Assembly (NCBI GenBank): GCA_001969505.1
Contig: LSSK01000749.1
Location: 1 to 19,184, forward strand
Length of the DNA: 19,184 nt
From: Zancudomyces culisetae
Lineage: Eukaryota > Kickxellomycota > Harpellomycetes > Harpellales > Legeriomycetaceae
Direction of reading: 5' to 3'
Position numbers and translations under genes: made by a program. The notes below the pieces were generated by a model that was given only the letters and a program-made list of their open reading frames with translations, made no database searches and was not told the DNA's origin. Below, one piece after another: positions 8,019 to 16,123 of the stretch; within the stretch, counting starts at the first letter, position 1, and each line of letters starts with the position of its first letter.

Positions 8019-10499
8019 CTAATCTGTGTTAACCATATCGTAGTAGTGGTTTCTAAGGCGCATTAGCTCATCATGCGTGCCCATTTCAACAATCTGACCA
8101 GCAGTTCCCAGCACCACAATCAAATCGGCATTCTTGACTGTGTTGAGTTTGTGCGCAATAATTAAAACGGTAATATTAGAGTTGACTAAATTATCAATGG
8201 CATCTACGACATATTTTTCGTTTTGGGCATCCAAACTCGCAGTTGCTTCGTCTAAAATCAAAAGTTTGGGATTTCGCAGAATGGCTCTGGCAATAGCAAT
8301 GCGTTGTTTCTGGCCACCTGACAAACTATCCTTGGTTATCACTGTGTCAAATCCATTACTCAGAGCCCCGCCCTCTATGAATTCAAGACAGTTGGCAATC
8401 CTGCAGGCTTCAACGACTTGATCGTGGCTAGCGTCCAGGTTTGAATACCGAAGGTTTTCAAGAACTGATGTTGTAAAAAGAACCGGGTTTTGCTCAATAA
8501 TCGAAATTGAGTTCCTATACGTCTGCAGATCCATATCTTGTAGTGGTACATCGTCAATATATATTGTACCGCTATCGGGGGTATACAAACGCTGTATCAG
8601 TTGTGATATTGTAGTTTTTCCACTACCAGACTTGCCACATAATGCAATACTCATTCCCTTTTTGATTTCCAAGTTGAATCCCTTGAGGACTTTGTGCTCG
8701 GGCCTTGTAGCATAGCTAAACCAAACATCTTCAAACCTAATACTATCATTAAACTCCATTCTTTCGCCTGTATGCGCACTACTAGCGCCATTACTTGCCC
8801 CGACGCTCATCTCTAAGCCAGTGCTTGTCAGATTTTTATTTGGTACTGTATGAGCACGATTGTTCTTATCAGAATTACCTTGATCAGTCCAGTTAGCACT
8901 GTCTACTTTTTCATCAAGTAACTCGGAAATTCTGCCGACATTCCCCTTCATTTTGATAAACTGTCCCAATAACTCGCCAATACTAACCAGCGCCCTTTCG
9001 GTATTCTGAACATTCATTAGATAGCTCATCAGATTCCCACCACTAATCTCGCCATTCATCACCAGCCTTCCTCCAAATAACAACACATTAATCATCAAAA
9101 CACCAACACTTATGTTACTAAGTGCGCGGAAGACACCCATATGGAATCCAAACACCAGCTTTTGATGTTGGTTTTCTTCTGCTGCGCGTTTGAGCAGTTC
9201 GTATTCAATGTATGTGTTTCCAAACCCTTTGATTACTCTACTGTTTTCAATTGCTTCGGTAATTATAGAGTGCATCATTTCGTTGATTTGCTTTGATTTT
9301 TCACGCGCTGCAATGAGTAATTTGCCATATATCCACAGACTCAGGTACATAACTCCGGTACTCCCGATCAAAAACAGAGTTAGGCGGTTTGATATTCTGA
9401 ACAGCTGGTAAACAGATCCAGCTGTGATACTTACCGCTTTTATTCCCTGTCCGACAATTAGTTTGGCCTGTGATTTGAATTCGTTTACCTCGCTGGTCAA
9501 CCTACTTATAAGCTCAGTCGTGCTTTTTTGATCAAAAAATGTCATTTTCCTGTTCATAATATTGTCAAATAGCTCCAATCTCGTTCGAATCGATATTCTT
9601 TCGCCATATGCTGAAAGAAGGTATACATTTACCAAGGTCAGTAGACCGTTTCCAAGAAATAAGCCAGCCAGCATTTTTGCCGGTGGTAGAATTTCGTCAA
9701 TCATCCCAGACATTGTTGTATCGCCAACTCCCGCCAACTTTGACGATATCACTGTTATTAAATCACCAGTGACTTTTGGAATATACAGATTTACAGCTGA
9801 TAAACATAGAGTCGTAACTACAATGGTCGTTAATAGTTTGGCTTCAGGAGCGATAATTAGTTTGTAGATGTTACTAAGAGAACCAAAAGAGCTTGTATCA
9901 GAAAAGACATCCCCGGTTGAAGAGCCATCTTCTAGCGATAACTGTTGTTGGCCCTTGTCTATGTTATTCCTCCTGCGCCTCTTTTTTAGATACAAGTTGT
10001 GAAGAATATCAATTCTGCTAGAAACGTAGTTATCAAGATTCGATGTGGTCGTGTTTCTGCTGTGTTTAGTAGGTAGAAGCAGTTGATTGTACGATAATTG
10101 GTCAACGCCAGTTAGGTCAAGCATTGACGGATTGGATTTGTTGGTATTCCGATCTTCGCTTCCGGTTTCGTGGTTTGTAAAGTAAACATAGCCTAGTGAT
10201 ATAAATCCGGCGACATATTTGTTGGTAGATTTGCGATTATGATCACCCTCATCGTTATCGTTGTTATTATTATTACTTTTGTTGTTGTTGTTGTTTGTGT
10301 TTTTATCGTGATTTCCTTTTTGCCAATTTGATTGTGAGATATATGCTCTTCTTGAACTTGGAATTGAGGAATTACAAAATTTGTATTTTGGGTTTAATCT
10401 TGAATTTAATTTGTTTACAACACTAAACCCAAGCCTAATAGTAGAATTGCTAGAGATGGCTGTAGTGTTTAATATTGTATTTAATCCCAGCATACTCAT
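8019..10499 (-). CDS. MDL1: Mitochondrial ABC half-transporter, Mdl/ABCB type
   Basis: 826 residues in one exon, an ABCB-family half-transporter (one membrane domain plus one ATPase domain, working as a dimer). Residues 1-60 are Ser/Asn/Arg-rich with almost no acidic residues, like a mitochondrial presequence. Then come an Asn run (about 69-80) and a basic stretch (KKRRRR near 172). The membrane domain covers about 215-500, including the exporter signature FFDQKSTTELISRL (321-334). In the nucleotide-binding domain, Tyr596 is the A-loop, GKSGSGKTT (622-630) is Walker A, Gln670 the Q-loop, LSGGQ (726-730) the signature, LLILDE (746-751) Walker B with Glu751 catalytic, SLD the D-loop, and His783 the switch histidine. 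All catalytic residues are present. The X-loop before LSGGQ is abnormal (TVITKDS instead of a GExG form). Mdl1 and its relatives export peptides or other solutes from the matrix. Mdl1, Mdl2, ABCB8 and ABCB10 cannot be separated here; an Atm1 role is less likely. Confidence 0.93.
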   Translation of the reverse strand: MSMLGLNTILNTTAISSNSTIRLGFSVVNKLNSRLNPKYKFCNSSIPSSRRAYISQSNWQKGNHDKNTNNNNNKSNNNNNDNDEGDHNRKSTNKYVAGFISLGYVYFTNHETGSEDRNTNKSNPSMLDLTGVDQLSYNQLLLPTKHSRNTTTSNLDNYVSSRIDILHNLYLKKRRRRNNIDKGQQQLSLEDGSSTGDVFSDTSSFGSLSNIYKLIIAPEAKLLTTIVVTTLCLSAVNLYIPKVTGDLITVISSKLAGVGDTTMSGMIDEILPPAKMLAGLFLGNGLLTLVNVYLLSAYGERISIRTRLELFDNIMNRKMTFFDQKSTTELISRLTSEVNEFKSQAKLIVGQGIKAVSITAGSVYQLFRISNRLTLFLIGSTGVMYLSLWIYGKLLIAAREKSKQINEMMHSIITEAIENSRVIKGFGNTYIEYELLKRAAEENQHQKLVFGFHMGVFRALSNISVGVLMINVLLFGGRLVMNGEISGGNLMSYLMNVQNTERALVSIGELLGQFIKMKGNVGRISELLDEKVDSANWTDQGNSDKNNRAHTVPNKNLTSTGLEMSVGASNGASSAHTGERMEFNDSIRFEDVWFSYATRPEHKVLKGFNLEIKKGMSIALCGKSGSGKTTISQLIQRLYTPDSGTIYIDDVPLQDMDLQTYRNSISIIEQNPVLFTTSVLENLRYSNLDASHDQVVEACRIANCLEFIEGGALSNGFDTVITKDSLSGGQKQRIAIARAILRNPKLLILDEATASLDAQNEKYVVDAIDNLVNSNITVLIIAHKLNTVKNADLIVVLGTAGQIVEMGTHDELMRLRNHYYDMVNTD
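10242..10305 (-). repeat. Asn-coding trinucleotide run in the ABC transporter
   Basis: Interrupted gtt/att triplets on the + strand (aac/aat on the coding strand) encode an Asn-rich stretch at residues about 68-82, between the presequence and the membrane domain. Likely unfolded and length-variable. Confidence 0.75.
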
Positions 10500-11402
10500 A
10501 TTTCTGGATGGGATGTAGAGAGTAGGTCAAAGTGAGGGTTAAAACGAGAATCAGAATCAGAATGAGTAAAGCAAGCAAGAATTTGAAATAAAAGTGAGAG
10601 TTTTGGGTTGTTGGGTTGTTAGGAGTGGGAAGAAGGTAATATTAAATACCTGTAGACTTGTACCTTACTTTTATGATTTCTAGTTTCGTGGCTGGTAGTA
10701 AATTTGAGGTAGAATATATTTATCAACAATAGCGGGAGAGGAGGTGAGGAGATATTGTTTGGAAAAGTAGGAAATGGGATTAATATATTTCAATGTACAG
10801 TTTGTTATCAAGGAGAAATTTGTACTACGGCTTTGACTAAACGAGCCAATTGAAGCTCTAGTTGGATGTGTTCCAATTTCAGTTCCGATTTTCGATTCTG
10901 ATTAATTGGTGCTATTATTATTTTTTTTGTAAAATAAATCCAAAATCTATCAAATATATTTAAACAGTATTTATTAAAGCTAATAAATTACAACTTTTGA
11001 TTATTTTGTAGTTATTCTGTTTGGTTTAAACGGGCGATTAGTTTCTATATGAATCAATTAATAACCATAAAAATTGAGTATTAATAATATCAAAAAATTT
11101 CCAAAAAAAAAACTGAGCTTTAATGGAAAAACAAATAATTAATTGAGTTATACTAGTGTTAAATTAAAAAATTTTCAGAATATGAAAAAAAAATAATAAT
11201 AAAAATTATACAATTTTTAGAAAAAAAGTAAAAAAATAGATTTGTACCTTTTTGTCCAAATTACCTTGATATAAAGACTACAAGACACCTTAATCAAGGT
11301 CGATAAAAAACACAATAACAACAACAACACTAAAAGAATTTTTAACACTAATAATAATAATAAAGTAACAACAGCAACAGTAACAGTAAAAACGAATTGA
11401 AA
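10500..11402. promoter_or_regulatory. Divergent promoter region between MDL-type gene and CSE1
   Basis: About 900 bp separate the two divergently transcribed starts. The part next to the ABC gene is purine-rich on the + strand, and the part next to CSE1 is very AT-rich with poly(A) runs and an AAC/AAT-rich leader just before the CSE1 ATG. Both promoters should lie here. I cannot place individual factor sites. Confidence 0.55.
10504..10649 (-). other. Candidate 5' UTR intron of the ABC transporter gene
   Basis: Reading the minus strand, ACAG|GTATTT at 10650/10649 could be a donor. A long pyrimidine-rich stretch then ends in CATCCAG at 10504, three bases before the ATG codon. The 146-nt length is close to the 148-nt first intron of CSE1. 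The first codons are not affected, so the evidence is splice-site quality only. Confidence 0.35.
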
Positions 11403-14400
11403 ATGGGTGACGTACAAGATCAAATAGCAACTTTACTGGTTCATTCTCTGAGTGTAGACGCAAACATTAGAAGAGAAGGTAAGTATTTATATATAATTTC
11501 TATTACAAGTAATGAAGATTAATCAAAATACAATAAAAAGTATAAAAGTTTAAAAACAAGGACCACTTTTATATACTTTTTTTTTGGTTTGCAAATTAAA
11601 AAGAAAATGATTGTATTAATTTATAGCGGAGAGGAATTTGACATTACTGGAACAAACACCAAAGTTCCCGATACATTTGTTAGGCTTGATTAATAACAAC
11701 AAAGCGGACAACAACATTCGGGTGGGATCAGCGCTATATTTCAAAAACTATATAAAAAAGAGATGGGCGCGAAAGGAACAGGAAGAATACGAATTTGATG
11801 CAAATAGCGAGATTAGTGCGGAGGACCGACAGATTATTAAAAAGGAGTTGGTTGGGCTGATGATGGGACTGCCAAAGAATCTGCAGATGCAGCTTGGAGA
11901 AGCTATCAAGGAAATTGCGGAGAGTGATTTTCCAGCGGACTGGCCAAATTTGATTACAGATATGGTTAGTATGTTTTCGACAGAGGATATTGCAAGAAAC
12001 AATGGGGTTTTGACAACAGCACACATGGTATTTAAAAGGTAAGTATAATAGTAAAAAAAGAATCAATTTGTATGTTTAGCAGCAAACAGAGTGTTATTGT
12101 AATAGAGTTTAAAGTAACAGAAGCAAATTGAAAAAATAAAAATAGATGGAGGTCAGATTTTCGATCCAACGAACTATTTCTAGAGATTAAATATGTGTTG
12201 GGACAATTTGCAGAACCCTATTACCAAGTATTCCAACATACACACAAGCTGATAAGCAATTATAGTGCAGTGGCAAATAAATACAAGCTGGAAGAACTGT
12301 TGGAGTCAATAAGGATGATGTGTATAGTGTATTATGATTTGAATTGTCAAGATCTTCCAGAGTTTTTCGAAGAACACATGCAAGAGTTTATGGAGATTAT
12401 GTACAGCTATTTAAAGTATGAGAGATCGATGGTAGGAAAGGAAGGGGAAGGGGAAGGGGGTGGTGATGATGATGATGAAGAGGCGGGAGTGGTAGAGAAT
12501 ATAAAAGAAGAGGTGATCAAGGTGGTTGAGTTGTACAGTCGAAGGTATGAGGAGGACTTTTCGATGCTTCCGGTGTTTGTGGAGGCGATATGGGAACTGG
12601 TGACACAGCTGAGCAACAAGGGGAAGAGAAACGAGGGGATAATTAAGCAGGGAATAGGATTTCTGAGCAGCATGGTAAAGAACCCGCGGTATCGAGAGAA
12701 GTTTTCAGGAGAAGAAGCAATCAAGATGATAGTGGAGAAGATAGTGATCCGCAACATGGAGCTGAGTGTGGAGGACGAGGAACAGTTTGAAGATTCGGGC
12801 GTAGAGTATGTAAAGAAAGAAGTTGAAGGATATGAGACAGAGAGTCGGCGCAAATCAGCATCGGAGCTGGTTAGGAGTCTTTTGGAGCAGCATGCGGTAG
12901 AAACAACAAAGGCAATGTCGCAATACGTGGTTCAGTGCTTGGAGATGTACAGTAAAGATCCAGTGAACAATTGGCGAGCCAAGGATGCGGCACAGTTTAT
13001 GGTGACATCGCTGTCGGTAGTGGCGAGTGTGCAAAAGCTGGGAGTTACAGTTACAAACAACTTGGTGGACATCAATGAATTCTACAGCAAGTATATGGAA
13101 ATGCATCTTAACGATATTGGATCAGATACAAACAGTCTGATTCTCAAGACGGATGCCATCAAGTTTGTGTATGTGTTTCGCAACCAGCTAAACGTCGACA
13201 AGATAGTTGCAGCGACACCGAAGCTGATCCAGCACTTGGGACATCCAAATGTAGCAGTTAGTACATTTGCAGCAGTGGCCTTGGAGCGGCTGTTGGTATT
13301 GAAGCGAGACAACCGCGTGGTGATTGATGGGCAGAGTGTAGGAGGAGACTATGGAGGCGCAATTACTGATTTGGTGTTTAATCAACTGGAAAAGTCTCCA
13401 AGTGCTGAAAAAATGGCAGAAAACGAATTCTACATGAAACTGATAATGCGGACTACTGTTACAACATTTATAAACGACCGCGCCAAAATCTCGTCTCAAC
13501 CATCGCTTGTGGTGATGGCCAAGCTGTGTATGGTTGTTGATTTGGTCAGCAAAAATCCTTCCAATCCTAAATTCAACCACTATTTGTTTGAAACTATTTC
13601 GCTGCTACTGTCGCGCATCTCGCCTGCCACCTGTGCCGACATCGAGGCGCTCTTGTTCCCCCGCTTTGAATATATTCTGCAGAACCAGGTTGCTGAGTTC
13701 ATGCCGTATGTTTTCCAGCTACTTTCTGTCCTGGTCCGTGCAAAGACTGCCTTGAATGAAGCCACCGACCGTACATATCTTTCTCTACTACAGCCTCTTC
13801 TTCAACCTGCATTGTGGGAATCTAGTGGCAATGTACCTGCCTTAACTGAGCTGCTACAGAGCTACCTGAGTGTTGGCGCATCTCTGCTTGTTAGTGGTGG
13901 AATGATGCCTGCCATTCTTGGTATATTTCAGAAACTGTTGTCTACAAAACAATCCGAACTTTACGCCTTTGATCTGTTGACTGCCATTGTTTGTTTTGTT
14001 GACATTTCGGTTCTATCGCCTTATTTAAAAGCTGTTTTCACTTTAATTTTATCAAGACTTCAACAACAACAACAACAAGCTTCTTCTTCTTCTTCTTCCT
14101 CATCTCATCCTACTCCTTCTCGTCTGCTTCGTAACTTTGTCTTGTTCATTGCTGTCTTTAGTTCTATCAATGCCCACTCTCTCGTTGACCTATTCAACTC
14201 AATCCAGCCAAACCTTCTTTCCAATCTTGTCTCAAATCTTATTGCTCCAAACATTCCTTCAGCTCTCATCGCTTCTACAAATAAACAAAATGACTGCAAA
14301 CTGCTTGTTCATGGCTACCTTTCTCTTCTTGCCTGCCCTCCTTTCTTCTCTTCCCTCAGCCAGTCTGGAAACTCGGCTCTTGTAGTTGCTTTGATTTCTT

Positions 14401-14801
14401 CTCTTGTCAATCTCTTACAAGATCCTGTACTTATCGTCAAAAACACCTCTTCATCTTCCACTGCCACTGGTACTGGTGCTGCTACTTCTACTGCTACTTC
14501 TACCTCTGACTCTTCTTATCCATCTCTTGATGACGACAGTTCTGATCTTTCTGCTACTGTATTCCAAGCTTCTTTTGTCAAACTCTCGTCAATCCGCGTC
14601 TACAGACCTTCTGATCATATCATAACCCGCAACTCCTTGCTCAATTCTACCGACCAAAACTTACTCTTTGCCTCTGACCTCAAATCTCTAATTTCTAACA
14701 GTCCCATTAGTGATGGAAACGCCTTTATGAATTCCTGTCTTTCTCAATTACCCCAAGATATTTCCCATCTTGTCAATACTTATCTCCTACTTTTGCCTTA
14801 A
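11403..14801 (+). CDS. CSE1: Exportin-2 / CSE1 (importin-alpha re-exporter)
   Basis: Three exons: 11403-11478, 11627-12038 and 12146-14801. Both junctions keep phase (G|CG gives Ala; AG|A gives Arg) and yield 1047 residues, slightly above the 960-970 of yeast and human proteins. CSE1/CAS binds importin-alpha with Ran-GTP in the nucleus and carries it back to the cytoplasm. Hallmarks run along the whole length: the importin-beta N-terminal region REAERNLTLLEQ (about 24-35), ALYFKNYIKKRW, SDFPADWPNLI, VFKRWRSDFRSNELFLEIK across intron 2, CQDLPEFFEEHM (about 230-241), EDEEQFEDSGVEYVKKEVEG, NWRAKDAAQFMVTSL, FRNQL (about 505), NPSNPKFNHYLFE and GNVPALTELLQSYL. The extra length is low-complexity: a Gly/Glu/Asp insert at about 262-277, a Gln-Ser run from about 802, and a Ser/Thr/Ala run near 930. 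No residue break is seen. Confidence 0.96.
11479..11626 (+). other. CSE1: CSE1 intron 1
   Basis: 148 nt, donor GTAAGTAT and acceptor TTTATAG, with TATTAAT as a possible branch site. Removing it joins NIRRE to AERNL, matching the conserved exportin-2 N terminus. It splits an alanine codon after its first base. Confidence 0.9.
12039..12145 (+). other. CSE1: CSE1 intron 2
   Basis: 107 nt, donor GTAAGTAT and acceptor AAAATAG. Removing it restores the conserved VFKRWRSDFRSNELF block and keeps phase (AG|A, Arg163). Confidence 0.92.
14062..14112 (+). repeat. CSE1: CAA and TCT trinucleotide runs coding Gln and Ser in CSE1
   Basis: A (CAA)n run followed by a (TCT)n run encodes about six Gln, then Ala and about eight Ser, starting near residue 802. 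This lies between HEAT repeats and is absent from yeast and human exportin-2. Confidence 0.8.
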
Positions 14802-14828
14802 TCCACCTCACTTCTCACTTCTTTTTTC
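14802..14828. other. 27-bp gap between convergent stop codons
   Basis: The CSE1 stop ends at 14801, and the preferred stop of the - strand multi-exon gene is at 14829-14831. If both are right, each 3' UTR must lie inside the other gene. If the minus gene instead stops at 15486, the gap is about 680 bp. Confidence 0.45.
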
Positions 14829-16091
14829 TCACTTCTCCCTTCTCCTTTCTCCTTTCCATACTCTTAGCTCAACTTGCTTTGTTTTTACTGCTCTTTTAAT
14901 TTTCTTGCAATCTGATACACATCCTTTTTTATTATCAACGTTATTCTTATTTCTTGTTTTCATCATCTTTACTATTTCCATATAACTCTGTTTCAAATCC
15001 TTTTGTTGTTCATTTCCTAACCATTTTACTATCTCTATACCTATTTTCATTTGAATTAAAATATTGTCATTATTGCTTTAACTTTAACTTTTACTTTTAC
15101 TTTAGCTTTTACTTTTTTCCTATATACTCTTTAAATAAACAACTTTTGCTATTGGTTGTTGTTTTTTTTTTTACCTGATACTTCTTGGCTAACCTCTTGG
15201 ATTCTCTCTAGTACCTCGCAAGTATTTATCAAATGGTTGACAATATGACTTGTCTTTATTTCCATCTCTATTTCTATTTCTACTTCTATATCTAAATTTT
15301 CATATTCATATTTATATTCATATTCATATTCATATCCAGTCATATTTATATCCAGTCATATTTATATGCATTCATATACACATCTATGTGACTAACTTTG
15401 ATTAATATTCAATAATAGCTCTTTACTTTTCTTTTTCTTTTATATTTTTACTTTTTTCTTTTTACTTTATCAATTAGCAGAAATTTCAAATAATGGATAT
15501 AATGTTATCCATCAATACCTTATTAACCGAAACTCCTCCCCTCCCTCCTTCCTTCCCCCTTTCATGATAACCCTTTTTCTTACCTTGTTTACTTTTGGTT
15601 GATATCGGAGTTGACACTTTATCAAGGTCCACTACATCACTACTTTCCAACTCTTTACTCTTACTCTCTCTTCTCCTCTTTCTTGTTGTTTTTATTGTTA
15701 CTATGTTTTCTATGTTATTATTTCCTGTTTCCAAAACTGGTGGTAGATAGTACTCAAAAATATAATATTTACAATAAACACCACCACCATCACTACCACT
15801 ACCACTACCACCACTATTATTACCATCATCATTATCATTATCATTATCATTATCGCTGTTATATTTAATACGTTTAATGTTGCTCATCCGAATATCCCCA
15901 TCAATACCACTACTTTGGTGTGCATCATTATACCGATATAATGGAATAAGCATATCCACCAACCATTGCACATCTTCACCAATTCTATCTCTTACTCCAC
16001 CCAAATCACCCAGACATTCCTCTGTATCATCATTTTTATCCGTTTCTAATTCTATTTTGACGCAAAAGCTACACGGATAATAATACTCCAT

Positions 16092-16123
<32 letters not shown>

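Noticed and set aside
12407-13765. Several long antisense open frames inside CSE1
   Set aside because: They mirror the coding frame of a clearly conserved protein and have no recognisable content.
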